From Variovorax terrae (GTDB lineage: Bacteria > Pseudomonadota > Gammaproteobacteria > Burkholderiales > Burkholderiaceae_C): a stretch of 64,000 bases of DNA. Location: contig NZ_JALGBI010000001.1 of NCBI RefSeq assembly GCF_022809125.1, positions 186,001 through 250,000 of the forward strand, given 5' to 3'. Below, piece by piece: positions 27,814 to 36,149 of this stretch. Each line of letters starts with the position of its first letter. The first letter of the stretch is position 1. The notes beneath the pieces were generated by a model that did not search any database, was not told the origin of the DNA, and was given only the letters and a program-made list of their open reading frames with translations. The position numbers were made by a program, and so were the translations under genes.

Positions 27814-28379
27814 GACATGAAGGCCGACGGCACCGGGGCCTCGCCCAGCGCCTGCCGCAGCACGGCCCAGTGCATGGCCTCGTCGCCCAGGATGCTGGCC
27901 GCGGCCTTGGCCAGGTCGCGGTTGCCGAACAGCGGCACCGCGCCCAGGTAGGCGCTGACGGCACCCTGCTCGAGCTTTGCCGCGAACCGCAGCACGTCGG
28001 CCTGCGACTTCAACGTATCGGCGGGAAAGTCGTACCGGGCCTTGGCCGCCACCGGCTTGCCGCCGAGCTGGGCGACGGTCTTGGCCAGCAGGGCGGCATG
28101 CTCCTTGTGGTGGCCCTGGAAACCCACGGCGAGGTCGAGCACCGGCTTTTGCAACAGCTTGCTTTCGGCGCCGAGCTGGTAGGCGGCGATGGCCTCGAGT
28201 TCGGCGCCCAGCGCGGTGTTGAGAATCTGCACGTCGCCGGCGCCGTCGTCACCGGCCTTGGCGGCCGGCGCGTCGTTGCCCGAGAGCAGGGCCACGGCGG
28301 CGCCCGACAGCACCAGGCCGGACTGGCCGAGGAACAGGCGCCGCGCGGCGGCGGGGTTGGGCATGATGAGGAAGGACAT
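27810..28379 (-). CDS. Ferritin-like domain protein, exported
   Basis: A 189-residue protein. The start MSFLIMPNPAAARRLFLGQS looks like a twin-arginine or Sec leader (RR followed by a hydrophobic stretch to about residue 34). The rest is a helical ferritin-like fold with Glu/His pairs spaced as metal ligands: LGAELEAIAAYQLGAES, HHKEHAALL, KLEQGAVSAYL and DEAMHW. It may bind iron or oxidise a metal in the periplasm. The ATG at 28379 is chosen because AGGAG lies 6 bases upstream; the ATG at 28385 abuts this SD. Confidence 0.8.
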   Translation of the reverse strand: MSFLIMPNPAAARRLFLGQSGLVLSGAAVALLSGNDAPAAKAGDDGAGDVQILNTALGAELEAIAAYQLGAESKLLQKPVLDLAVGFQGHHKEHAALLAKTVAQLGGKPVAAKARYDFPADTLKSQADVLRFAAKLEQGAVSAYLGAVPLFGNRDLAKAAASILGDEAMHWAVLRQALGEAPVPSAFMS

Positions 28380-28396
28380 GGACATCTCCTGGTGGG

Positions 28397-29119
28397 TCAA
28401 GGAAAGGACGGAGGCGATCCGCCCGGGGCGATGCGGGCCAGCACGCGCGCGACGATGCGGTCGCAGCGCGCCCCGGCGAACGAGAACGCGTCTTCCATGG
28501 CGAAGTCGAGGTCGCGCGACAGGCTCTCGCGCAGCAGGCTGCGGGCGCGAAACAGGCGCGTGCGCACCGTGGCCTCGGGCACGCCCAGGGCCGTGGCGGT
28601 TTCTTCGACCGTCAGCTCCTCCACGGCGCGCAACACGAACACGGTGCGGAAGACCTCGGGCAGGGCGTCGATGCGGGCCTCCAGCAGGCGGCGGATTTCG
28701 GCGCGCGCGGCCAGGCGGTCGGGCTGCTGGTCGTGATCGGCTTCCATCGCGTCCTCCGGCTCCCGTTCGGGCGGCGGCGCGCCCATCGCCAGGTCCAGCG
28801 CAATGACCTTGGCCGAAGGGCGCCGCACCCGGCCCAGGGCCTCGTTGAGCACGATGCGCACCAGCCAGGTCGAGAGCCTGGCCTCGCCGCGAAAGCTGCC
28901 GAGCGCGCGCCAGGCGCTCAGGTAGCCTTCCTGCACCGCGTCCTCGGTCTCGGCGTCGCTTTTGAGGACGCTGCGCGCGGTGCGGAACAGCAGCCGGTTG
29001 TGGCGCCGCATGATGTGCTCGAAGGCGCGCGCATCGCCTTGCGCGGCGCGCGCGGCCAGCTCGCCGTCGGTGGCGCGGTCGGACGGTTCGGGCCGGGCGT
29101 GGGGCAGGGGGTGTGGCAT
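28397..29119 (-). CDS. RNA polymerase sigma factor, ECF (RpoE-like) family
   Basis: A 240-residue sigma factor. Region 2 is HIMRRHNRLLFRTARSVLKS with DAVQEGYLSAWRALGSF, and region 4 is LPEVFRTVFVLRAVEELTVE plus ETATALGVPEATVRTRLFRA, a typical helix-turn-helix. It directs RNA polymerase to stress or envelope promoters. It is followed by the ferritin-like and cytochrome genes, which it may control itself. No anti-sigma gene is seen next to it, unlike most ECF loci. The ATG at 29119 has GGAA 8 bases upstream; 29137 would add six residues and lacks an SD. About 60 residues separate regions 2 and 4, with an acidic linker. Confidence 0.88.
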   Translation of the reverse strand: MPHPLPHARPEPSDRATDGELAARAAQGDARAFEHIMRRHNRLLFRTARSVLKSDAETEDAVQEGYLSAWRALGSFRGEARLSTWLVRIVLNEALGRVRRPSAKVIALDLAMGAPPPEREPEDAMEADHDQQPDRLAARAEIRRLLEARIDALPEVFRTVFVLRAVEELTVEETATALGVPEATVRTRLFRARSLLRESLSRDLDFAMEDAFSFAGARCDRIVARVLARIAPGGSPPSFP

Positions 29120-29172
29120 GGCTTGGGTTCCGTCCATTGGATGGCGGTGGCGCGCGCCACGTTCCCGCGGCC

Positions 29173-29943
29173 CTAGCCGGTGGTGACCTCGACTTTGAAA
29201 TCCGGGTCGAAGCGCGCGTTCTCGTTGATCCCGCCGCGGGCGTAGCCGCGCGGGTTGCAGACCACGCGCGTGCCGTTCACCGTGTAGTCGAAGCTGTCAT
29301 GCGTGTGGCCGTGGATCCAGAGCTGCGCGCGGCGGCCGTCCAGCAGGTGCTCGGCGTTCGAGACGAAGCAGGCATTCAGCGGCGAGCCGGCAAACCGTGG
29401 ATGGATGCTGCGCGGCGACGGTGCATGGTGCGTGATGACCACGGTCGGCCCGGCGTGCGGCTCGGCCAGGCGCTGCGCCAGCCAGGCCTCGTGGCGCCGG
29501 AACAGCAGGGCCGCGTCCAGCGGCGTGAACAGGGCCTCCGAGTCCTCGCTGATCCGGATCCGGCTGAAGTCGCGCATGAAGCGGAACGCCGCTTCCACCG
29601 AGGCGCTGCGCCCGTCCGGGTCGCTGAACAGCAAGAAGTCGGTCCACAGCGTGCTGCCCAGGAAGCGCACGCCGTCGATGACCCGCACCTCGTCGTCCAG
29701 CAGCTCGATGCGGGTGCCGGCGCACAGCCGCCGGAGTTCGGCGCGCGTGCCCGGCAGGCTGCCGCCATAGAACTCGTGGTTGCCCGGCACGTAGAGCACG
29801 GGCCGGTCGAAGCCGCTTGCCCAGGCCACGGCCTCGTCCGGCCGGGCGATGTCACCGGCCAGCACGACCACGTCGGCATCGTTGCACGGCCGCGGCAACG
29901 CACCCTGGCTCAGGTGCAGGTCCGACAGGAGGTTGAGCTTCAT
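29173..29943 (-). CDS. Calcineurin-like metallophosphoesterase
   Basis: A 256-residue phosphoesterase with the metal-binding set in order: LLSDLHLSQG (D-x-H), VVLAGDIARP (GD), YVPGNHEFYGG (GNHE), ITHHAP and WIHGHTHDSFDY (GHTH). These bind two metals to hydrolyse phosphomono- or diesters. The physiological substrate is not evident. It is divergent from the MarR gene, with 52 bases between the start codons and a 19-base inverted repeat in that gap, so MarR may control it. Confidence 0.88.
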   Translation of the reverse strand: MKLNLLSDLHLSQGALPRPCNDADVVVLAGDIARPDEAVAWASGFDRPVLYVPGNHEFYGGSLPGTRAELRRLCAGTRIELLDDEVRVIDGVRFLGSTLWTDFLLFSDPDGRSASVEAAFRFMRDFSRIRISEDSEALFTPLDAALLFRRHEAWLAQRLAEPHAGPTVVITHHAPSPRSIHPRFAGSPLNACFVSNAEHLLDGRRAQLWIHGHTHDSFDYTVNGTRVVCNPRGYARGGINENARFDPDFKVEVTTG

Positions 29944-29968
29944 GGCGTCAGCGCATCAGGCTTGTATT

Positions 29969-29987
29969 TATATCACGGCATGATATA
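29969..29987. promoter_or_regulatory. Inverted repeat TATATCA-N5-TGATATA, candidate MarR operator
   Basis: A perfect 7-base-arm inverted repeat in the 52-base gap between the divergent metallophosphoesterase and MarR genes. Its size and AT content are usual for a MarR dimer site. It could repress both promoters. No better-placed operator is seen in this gap. Confidence 0.6.
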
Positions 29988-29995
29988 TTTGCCGA

Positions 29996-30427
29996 ATGAC
30001 CCTACCGAAAGCAGCGCCGCCCGGCCGCAGGATGGCCAAGGCCGATTTCGAGGCGCTGGCCGAGTTCCGCTACCAGCTGCGCCGGTTCCTGCGTTTCAGC
30101 GAGGAGCTGACGCACCAGCACGGCATCACGCCGCTGCAGTACCAGCTGATGCTGCAGGTCAAGGGCTTTCCGGGCCGCTCCTGGGCCACCGTGGCGGAGC
30201 TCGCGGAGCGCCTGCAGGCCAAGCACCACGGCGTGGTGGCGCTCATTTCGCGCTGCGAGGCGCTGGGCCTGGTGCAGCGCCAGGCCAGCCAGACCGACCT
30301 GCGGAGGGTGGAGGTCCGCCTGACCCCCGAAGGCGACCAGCGCATCGAGCAGCTGGCGCGCCAGCACCGCGCCGAGCTCCAGTCGCTGCCCCGCCTGGTG
30401 GACTTGCCCGCGCGGGCCGGGGCCTGA
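29996..30427 (+). CDS. MarR-family transcriptional regulator
   Basis: A 143-residue winged-helix regulator. The HTH is in SWATVAELAERLQAKHHGVV and LISRCEALGLVQRQ, with the wing at QTDLRRVEVRLTPEGD. N- and C-terminal helices form the dimer as usual. It probably binds the palindrome 9 bases upstream of its start codon and responds to a small molecule or to redox state. It heads a run of MarR, PAS and hemerythrin genes with gaps of 10 and 8 bases, so it may control the two sensory proteins downstream. Confidence 0.87.
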   Translation: MTLPKAAPPGRRMAKADFEALAEFRYQLRRFLRFSEELTHQHGITPLQYQLMLQVKGFPGRSWATVAELAERLQAKHHGVVALISRCEALGLVQRQASQTDLRRVEVRLTPEGDQRIEQLARQHRAELQSLPRLVDLPARAGA

Positions 30428-30437
30428 GGGGCCGGCC

Positions 30438-30881
30438 ATGCGCATGCCCGCCTACACCGAAGCGGCCGGCTGGGACCTGTACCGCGCCATCGTCGAGCAG
30501 TCGCAGGAAGCCATCATCTTCGCCGACCGCGAGGGCCTGATCCGGCTGTGGAACCGCGGCGCCGAAGTCCTGTTCGGCTACGAGGCCGCCAGCATGCTGG
30601 GGCGCAACCTCGAGGTCATCGTCCCCGAGAAATTCCGGCGCGCGCACAACGAGGGCTTTCGCAAGGCCGTGAGCGCCGGCCAGACCCGGCACGAAGGCCG
30701 GGTGCTGACCACGCGCGCGTGCCACAAGTACGGTAGCCGCCTGTATGTGGACCTGAGCTTCGGCCTGCTCAAGGACGCCTCGGGCACCGTGATGGGCGCC
30801 TATGCCATCGGGCGCGACGCCACGGCCCGGTACATGGAGCAGACCGCGCTGCGGCTGCGCGCCGAGGGCCACACCGGTTGA
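30438..30881 (+). CDS. Stand-alone PAS-domain protein
   Basis: A 147-residue protein consisting of one PAS domain: VEQSQEAIIFADREGLIRLW then NRGAEVLFGYEAASMLGRN and a C-terminal SFGLLKDASGTVMGAYAIGR. There is no kinase, GGDEF or HTH output domain. PAS domains bind heme, flavin or small ligands to sense oxygen or redox. The hemerythrin gene starts 8 bases after its stop, which suggests the two proteins share one oxygen- or NO-related job. This link is inferred. Confidence 0.8.
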   Translation: MRMPAYTEAAGWDLYRAIVEQSQEAIIFADREGLIRLWNRGAEVLFGYEAASMLGRNLEVIVPEKFRRAHNEGFRKAVSAGQTRHEGRVLTTRACHKYGSRLYVDLSFGLLKDASGTVMGAYAIGRDATARYMEQTALRLRAEGHTG

Positions 30882-30889
30882 AGCGCGCC

Positions 30890-31441
30890 ATGCCGAGCCG
30901 CAGCTTTCCGGGTTTCGAGTCGCCGGCCGCCGGGCCCGAGGCACCGCTGCAGCTATTGGCGGCCTGCCACGAGCGCATGGCGCGCCAGTGCGCAACGCTG
31001 CGGCGCCTGGTGCCGCATGTGGCCGAGCGCGGGCCCGACGCCGCGGCGCGCGAGGCCGCGCAGGCCGTGATGCGCTACTTCGATACCGCCGCCCTGCATC
31101 ACCATGCCGACGAGGAGCAGGACCTGTTTCCCGCGCTGCTGGAGTCGATGGCCGGCTCGGATGCCGTGTGCCTGCGCGAACTGACCGAGGGGCTGGCCGC
31201 GGAGCACCGCGATCTCGAGACGGCGTGGCAGCGCGTGCGCCAGCCGCTGGAGCGCATTGCGGCCGGCGAGAGCGCGCCGCTGCCGCCGGGCGAGGTGGAG
31301 GCCCTGGTCGGTGCCTACCAGCGCCACATCGCGCGCGAGGACAGCGAGCTGCTGCCGATGGCGGCGCGCCTGCTGGGCGAGCACGACCTGGCCCGCATCG
31401 GGCAGGCCATGCGCGCGCGGCGCGGCATCGGCTCGCCGTGA
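30890..31441 (+). CDS. Hemerythrin-like domain protein
   Basis: A 183-residue four-helix protein with a di-iron-site pattern: His in CHERMARQC, the pair in HHHADEEQDLFPAL, His in EHRDLE, and HIAREDSELLPMA at the end. Hemerythrin domains bind oxygen or sense iron and NO. The ATG at 30890 is preferred; a TTG at 30878 overlapping the PAS stop would add four residues and cannot be excluded. It ends immediately before the convergent HAD phosphatase gene. Confidence 0.82.
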   Translation: MPSRSFPGFESPAAGPEAPLQLLAACHERMARQCATLRRLVPHVAERGPDAAAREAAQAVMRYFDTAALHHHADEEQDLFPALLESMAGSDAVCLRELTEGLAAEHRDLETAWQRVRQPLERIAAGESAPLPPGEVEALVGAYQRHIAREDSELLPMAARLLGEHDLARIGQAMRARRGIGSP

Positions 31442-31442
31442 G

Positions 31443-32270
31443 CTACCGGGAGGAGAGCAGGGCGCGCGCCACTTCGGCGAAGCCCGCGCCGCGCTCGGCC
31501 TGCGTGAGGTAGCGCGGGCGGTGCACCAGCTCGGGCAGGAAGCGCGCGATGTTGGCCACGCCCACGCTGTGCGGAAAGTGCTCGAACATCAGCTGGTCGT
31601 TGGTCGAGTCGCCCACATAGGCCCAGCGGCCGATCTCGGCGTCGAGCTCGCGGCCGAACAGCTCGCGCACGATCCAGCGCGCGCCCGCGAGCTTGTGGTG
31701 CTCGCCGAACCAGCCGTTGATGTGGATGCTGCTGACCGTGGCGTTCATGCCCTCGGCCCGCATCAGGGCCACGGCCTGGGCGATGCGCTCGGGCGGCAGG
31801 TGGTTGAACTCGCTGTGGTCGATCGCGATGTCGGTCTCGCGGCCCGGCGAGTCCTCGGCCAGCACCGCGCCCGGCACCTCGCGCAGCACGCGCAGGGCCA
31901 CCTGCTGCATGCGCGCGAAGTTGGCGGCGCGCTCGGCGGCACTCTGCTGGTATCTTTTTGATAGCAAACTATCACCACCCGACGCGGACATCGGCGTGTT
32001 TTGGCTTGAAATCAGCGCCACCGAGCCGTTTTCAGCCACGATCGCATCGACCGGCCAGCTCTGCGCGAACGGCACGCTCCAGCCCACCGGCCGCCCCGTG
32101 ATCGGAATCACGTGCAGGCCCGCGGCCTTGAGGTCTGCCAGCGCCTGCAGCGCGTCGGGCGTGATCGCGCCGCCGGTGGTCAGCGTGTCGTCGATGTCGG
32201 TGAACACGCCGGCGATGCCGCGCCGCGCCTCGGCAGGCCAGTACGCCAGGGGCTGGAGATCCCTCGTCAT
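31443..32270 (-). CDS. HAD-superfamily phosphatase (IIB type) with a repeat-derived insert
   Basis: A 275-residue Cof/mannosyl-3-phosphoglycerate phosphatase-like HAD enzyme. Motif I is GVFTDIDDTLTTGG, motif II is PITGRPVGW, and the C-terminal motif is WAYVGDSTNDQLMFEHF. Residues 87-107 (LISSQNTPMSASGGDS and following) are encoded by the reverse of repeat copy C, between the VAENGSVA strand and the KRYQQ helix. The reading frame stays open through it. It is translationally coupled to prfC (ATGA overlap). A sugar-phosphate substrate is likely but unnamed. Confidence 0.85.
   Translation of the reverse strand: MTRDLQPLAYWPAEARRGIAGVFTDIDDTLTTGGAITPDALQALADLKAAGLHVIPITGRPVGWSVPFAQSWPVDAIVAENGSVALISSQNTPMSASGGDSLLSKRYQQSAAERAANFARMQQVALRVLREVPGAVLAEDSPGRETDIAIDHSEFNHLPPERIAQAVALMRAEGMNATVSSIHINGWFGEHHKLAGARWIVRELFGRELDAEIGRWAYVGDSTNDQLMFEHFPHSVGVANIARFLPELVHRPRYLTQAERGAGFAEVARALLSSR
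31951..32012 (+). repeat. Dispersed repeat family 1, copy C (inside the HAD phosphatase gene)
   Basis: TTTTTGATAGCAAACTATCA head, CCGACGCGGACATCGG core and TTTTGGCTTGAAAT tail, nearly the same as copy B. It lies on the + strand while the host gene is on the - strand, so it is read in reverse as protein. Confidence 0.85.
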
Positions 32271-33895
32271 CCGGCGCTCTGCAGGCTCAGGCCGGCATGC
32301 TCGCGCAGCGGATGGAAATGGATCTTCGGGAAGCGCTCCTGCGCCAGCCGCACGTCGTAGGGCGAGGTGCAGAGGTAGGCCAGGGTGTCGGCCGCGTCGT
32401 GCGCCAGGCGCTGCGGGTAGGCCTCGGTGAAGGCCCGCAGGTCGGCCGGCGAGTCGGCCGTGATCCAGCGCGCGCCGGTGTACTGGCAGCCTTCGAGCCG
32501 CACGTCGGCGTCGTATTCGGTCTTCAGGCGGTGCTGCACCACTTCGAACTGCAGCTGGCCCACCGCGCCCAGCAGCATCGGGCCGCCCACGTCGGGGCGG
32601 AACACCTGGATCGCGCCTTCCTCGCCGAGCTGGGCGAGGCCCTGCTGCAACTGCTTGGTGCGCAGCGGGTTCTTCAGGATCACGGTCATGAACAGCTCGG
32701 GCGCGAAGAACGGCAGGCCGGTGAACTGCAGGCTGGCGCCGTCGGTGATGGTGTCGCCCAACTGAACGCCGCCATGGGTGGTGAAGCCGATGATGTCGCC
32801 CGCGTAGGCCTCGTCCACCGCCTCGCGGCGCTGGCTCATGAAGGTGACCACGCTGGTCGGCCGCAGCTCCTTGGCGGTGCGCTGCACCTTGAGCTTCATG
32901 CCCGGCGTGTAGCGGCCCGAGGCCATGCGCACGAAGGCGATGCGGTCGCGGTGGTTGGCGTCCATGTTGGCCTGCACCTTGAACACCACACCCGCGAAGT
33001 CCTTGTCCGCGGGCTGGATCTCCTTCACCACCGGCTGGCGGTTGACCAGCGTGGTGCTGACGCGCGGCTGCGGCGGCGGCGCCAGGTCCACCAGCGCGTC
33101 CAGCACCTCCATCACGCCGAAGTTGTTGACGCCCGAGCCGAAGAACACCGGCGTCTGCTTGCCCGCGAGGAAGGCCGCGTGGTCCCAGGCCGGCGAGGCG
33201 CCGGCGGCCAGCTCCATGCTCTGCTCGGCGGTCTCGAACTCGTGGCCGAAGCGCTGAATCAGCGCCTCGCGCTGCGCCAGCGGAATGGTCTCGAAATCCT
33301 GCGGCAGCCGCTCGCTGCCCGACTCGAACACCGTCATCGCGTGGGTGCGCAGGTTCATGATGCCGCCGAAGCTCTTGCCCTGGCCCACGGGCCAGGTCAT
33401 GGGCACGCAGGGCATGCCGAGCTCGCGCTCCACCTCGTCGAGGATGTCCAGCGGCTCGCGGACCTCGCGGTCCATCTTGTTGACGAAGGTGATGATGGGC
33501 GTGTCGCGCTGGCGGCAGACCTCGATCAGGCGGCGCGTCTGCGCCTCCACGCCGTTGGCCGCATCGATTACCATCAGCGCCGAATCGACGGCGGTGAGCA
33601 CGCGGTAGGTGTCTTCCGAGAAGTCCTTATGGCCGGGCGTGTCGAGCAGGTTGATGACGTGGTCGCGGTACAGCATCTGCATCACCGAGCTGGCCACCGA
33701 GATGCCACGCTGCTTTTCGATCTCCATCCAGTCGCTGGTGGCGTGGCGGCTGGCCTTGCGGCCCTTGACGGCGCCCGCGATCTGGATCGCGCCCGAGAAC
33801 AGCAGCAGCTTTTCCGTCAGCGTGGTCTTGCCGGCGTCGGGGTGGGAGATGATGGCAAAAGTCCGGCGGCGCCGGGTTTCAGAGGCGTAGGACAC
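32267..33895 (-). CDS. prfC: Peptide chain release factor 3
   Basis: A 542-residue GTPase that releases RF1/RF2 from the ribosome after termination. G1 is SHPDAGKTTLTEK, switch II is LLDTPGHKDFSED, and NKMD is the guanine motif. Elongation factor-like domains II and III follow (for example FFAPELFMTVILKNP and GAVGQLQFEVVQHRLK). The start is the GTG at 33895, giving MSYASETRRRRTFAIISHPD, the usual N-terminus. A longer open frame reaching 34690 is an extension over the thioesterase gene. A stem GCGGAAGC/GCTTCCGC lies 20 bases upstream in its leader (33915-33934). The HAD gene follows with an ATGA overlap. Confidence 0.93.
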   Translation of the reverse strand: MSYASETRRRRTFAIISHPDAGKTTLTEKLLLFSGAIQIAGAVKGRKASRHATSDWMEIEKQRGISVASSVMQMLYRDHVINLLDTPGHKDFSEDTYRVLTAVDSALMVIDAANGVEAQTRRLIEVCRQRDTPIITFVNKMDREVREPLDILDEVERELGMPCVPMTWPVGQGKSFGGIMNLRTHAMTVFESGSERLPQDFETIPLAQREALIQRFGHEFETAEQSMELAAGASPAWDHAAFLAGKQTPVFFGSGVNNFGVMEVLDALVDLAPPPQPRVSTTLVNRQPVVKEIQPADKDFAGVVFKVQANMDANHRDRIAFVRMASGRYTPGMKLKVQRTAKELRPTSVVTFMSQRREAVDEAYAGDIIGFTTHGGVQLGDTITDGASLQFTGLPFFAPELFMTVILKNPLRTKQLQQGLAQLGEEGAIQVFRPDVGGPMLLGAVGQLQFEVVQHRLKTEYDADVRLEGCQYTGARWITADSPADLRAFTEAYPQRLAHDAADTLAYLCTSPYDVRLAQERFPKIHFHPLREHAGLSLQSAG

Positions 33896-33914
33896 AACGG
33901 TTCCAGAGGGTGAG

Positions 33915-33934
33915 GCGGAAGCGGTCGCTTCCGC
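33915..33934 (-). other. Perfect hairpin in the prfC leader
   Basis: Eight-base arms GCGGAAGC and GCTTCCGC with a GGTC/GACC loop, 20 bases upstream of the GTG start of prfC. There is no T tract, so it is not a terminator. It may shape the mRNA start or be incidental. Confidence 0.35.
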
Positions 33935-34121
33935 GAAAGGCAGGCAGGCGGGCCAGCGCCCGGATCGGCGTGATTTTACCGGGCCGTGGCAGCGGGGGCG
34001 CCACGGCGCGCGGAAGGCCTTGGGGCGGCGCCGGCCTCGGCTATAGTCGTCCGGAGGGCGCCGCCGCCGTGCCGGGCGGGCCCGACGCCCGGCCCCTGCC
34101 GGGGCGCTCCAGGAGGTGACC

Positions 34122-34526
34122 ATGCTCTCGCTCGAATCCGTCCAGCATCTGCTGGAGCCGCTGTTTCCCGGCCTGATGGGCGTGCGCCTCATCGAGTTCC
34201 AGCCCGAGCGGGTGCTGGCCGAGATGGTCGTGCGGCCCGATCTGTGCACGGCCGGCGGCATCCTGCACGGCGGCGCGTCCATGGCGTTTGCCGACACGCT
34301 GGGCGCCTTGGGAACGATCGCGAACCTGCCCGAGGGCCAGCGCACCACGACGACCGACTCCAGCACCAAGTTCATCGGCGCGGCGAAAGTCGGCAGCACG
34401 GTCACCGGCGAGTGCATCGCACTGCACCGGGGCCGCACCACCATGGTCTGGCAGACGACGATCCGCTCTGCCGAAGGCCGGCTCTGCGCCGTCGTGACGC
34501 AGACGCAGCTCGTGCTGGCGGCCTGA
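34122..34526 (+). CDS. PaaI-type hotdog-fold thioesterase
   Basis: A 134-residue hotdog thioesterase. GGILHGGASMAFADTLGALG has the HGG active-site loop of the PaaI/ComA-like group that hydrolyses acyl- or aryl-CoA. The SD AGGAGG at 34111-34116 lies 5 bases before the ATG at 34122, so this start is used rather than the GTG at 34116, which lies within the SD. A -10-like TATAGT at 34042-34047 could serve it. Its partner pathway is not evident; the paa genes are 6 kb away on the other strand. Confidence 0.85.
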   Translation: MLSLESVQHLLEPLFPGLMGVRLIEFQPERVLAEMVVRPDLCTAGGILHGGASMAFADTLGALGTIANLPEGQRTTTTDSSTKFIGAAKVGSTVTGECIALHRGRTTMVWQTTIRSAEGRLCAVVTQTQLVLAA

Positions 34527-34555
34527 CCTGCCTGCGCCCGCTCGAGCGGGCGGCT

Positions 34556-34561
34556 TATAAT
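34556..34561 (+). promoter_or_regulatory. -10 box TATAAT of the ahcY operon promoter
   Basis: A perfect -10 element 8 bases upstream of the riboswitch. Transcription would start near 34568, right at the 5' edge of the aptamer. No convincing -35 box is seen 16-18 bases upstream. Confidence 0.7.
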
Positions 34562-34568
34562 TGCGGCT

Positions 34569-34641
34569 TCCGAGGAGCGTTGCAGCGTCCCCGTTGTCAG
34601 ACGGGGCGTGAGGCTCGGATCCACACCCGCAACGACGCTCG
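34569..34641 (+). ncRNA. SAH riboswitch upstream of ahcY
   Basis: CCGAG (34570-34574) pairs with CTCGG (34614-34618) as the outer stem. The inner strand has GAGCGTTGC, and GCAACGACGCTC at 34629-34640 can pair with it as the pseudoknot, all as in the known SAH aptamer of Beta- and Gammaproteobacteria. The TGTCAGACGGGGCGTGAGGC part contains the conserved internal region. It binds S-adenosylhomocysteine and turns on ahcY when SAH builds up. Placement directly before ahcY strongly supports the call. Confidence 0.88.
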
Positions 34642-34713
34642 CCCACGCTTCTGTGAGGTGAGTTTCTTCCCCAGAACGTGGTTTTTTCAAGCACAGCCTC
34701 TGGAGAGAAAACC

Positions 34714-36147
34714 ATGAACGCCGTTCTCAAGCCCGCGTCCGCCACCGACAGCGCGATCGCCGACCTGTCCCTTGCCGCCTGGGGCCGCAAGGAGATCCGC
34801 ATCGCCGAAACCGAAATGCCCGGCCTGATGGCCATCCGCGAAGAGTTCTCGAAGGCGCAGCCGCTCAAGGGCGCGCGCATCACCGGCTCGCTGCACATGA
34901 CCATCCAGACGGCCGTGCTGATCGAGACGCTGCAGGCCCTGGGCGCCACCGTGCGCTGGGCCTCGTGCAACATCTTTTCCACGCAGGACCACGCCGCCGC
35001 CGCCATCGCCGCCACCGGCACGCCGGTGTTCGCCATCAAGGGCGAGACGCTGGCCGACTACTGGGACTACACCCACCGCATCTTCGAATTCGGCGCCAAG
35101 GGCGCTGAAGGCGAAGGCCCGAACATGATCCTGGACGATGGCGGCGATGCCACCATGCTGATGCACCTGGGCCAGAAGGCCGAGAAGGACCTGTCGGTGC
35201 TGGCCCACCCCACCAGCGAAGAGGAAACCATCCTGTTCGCCGCCATCAAGGCCAAGCTGGCCGTGGATTCGACCTGGTACACCCGCAAGTCGGCCCAGAT
35301 CATCGGCGTGACCGAGGAAACCACCACCGGCGTGCACCGCCTGAACGAAATGTCGGCCAAGGGCACGCTGCTGTTCCGCGCCATCAACGTGAACGACTCG
35401 GTGACCAAGAGCAAGTTCGACAACCTCTACGGCTGCCGCGAGTCGCTGGTGGACGGCATCAAGCGCGCCACCGACGTGATGATCGCCGGCAAGGTGGCCT
35501 GCGTGGCCGGCTACGGCGACGTGGGCAAGGGCTCGGCCCAGGCGCTGCGCGCGCTGAGCGCCCAGGTGTGGGTGACCGAGATCGACCCGATCAATGCCCT
35601 GCAGGCCGCGATGGAAGGCTACAAGGTCGTGACCATGGAGTACGCCGCCGACAAGGCCGACATCTTCGTGACCACCACGGGCAACAAGGACATCATCACG
35701 CACGACACCATGGCGAAGATGAAGGACCAGGCCATCGTCTGCAACATCGGCCATTTCGACAACGAGATCGACGTTGCCTCGCTCGAAAAGTACGAGTGGG
35801 AAGAGATCAAGCCCCAGGTCGACCACATCACCTTCCCCGACGGCAAGAAGATCATCCTGCTGGCCAAGGGCCGCCTGGTGAACCTGGGCTGCGGCACGGG
35901 CCACCCGAGCTTCGTGATGTCGTCCTCGTTCGCGAACCAGACCATCGCCCAGATCGAGCTGTTCACCAAGCCCGACGCCTACCAGGCCGGCAAGGTCTAC
36001 GTGCTGCCCAAGCACCTGGACGAGAAGGTCGCGCGCCTGCACCTGAAGAAGGTCGGCGCGATGCTGACCGAGCTGACGGACGCGCAGGCCGCCTACATCG
36101 GCGTCAACAAGAACGGCCCTTACAAGCCCGACACCTACAGGTACTAA
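34714..36147 (+). CDS. ahcY: Adenosylhomocysteinase (S-adenosylhomocysteine hydrolase)
   Basis: A 477-residue NAD-dependent hydrolase converting S-adenosylhomocysteine to homocysteine and adenosine. [19 protein letters not shown] is the substrate region, [19 protein letters not shown] is the NAD-binding loop, and NPFDNEID-type [19 protein letters not shown] is conserved. It ends [12 protein letters not shown], the invariant C-terminus. The TGGAGAG SD precedes the ATG. The riboswitch in its leader and the following tlyA and metF genes make an SAM-cycle operon. Confidence 0.97.
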   Translation: MNAVLKPASATDSAIADLSLAAWGRKEIRIAETEMPGLMAIREEFSKAQPLKGARITGSLHMTIQTAVLIETLQALGATVRWASCNIFSTQDHAAAAIAATGTPVFAIKGETLADYWDYTHRIFEFGAKGAEGEGPNMILDDGGDATMLMHLGQKAEKDLSVLAHPTSEEETILFAAIKAKLAVDSTWYTRKSAQIIGVTEETTTGVHRLNEMSAKGTLLFRAINVNDSVTKSKFDNLYGCRESLVDGIKRATDVMIAGKVACVAGYGDVGKGSAQALRALSAQVWVTEIDPINALQAAMEGYKVVTMEYAADKADIFVTTTGNKDIITHDTMAKMKDQAIVCNIGHFDNEIDVASLEKYEWEEIKPQVDHITFPDGKKIILLAKGRLVNLGCGTGHPSFVMSSSFANQTIAQIELFTKPDAYQAGKVYVLPKHLDEKVARLHLKKVGAMLTELTDAQAAYIGVNKNGPYKPDTYRY

Positions 36148-36149
36148 CA

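Noticed and set aside
33896..34690. N-terminal extension of prfC to 807 residues
   Set aside because: The extra part overlaps the thioesterase gene and its strong SD on the other strand, and PrfC begins at MSYASETRRRR.
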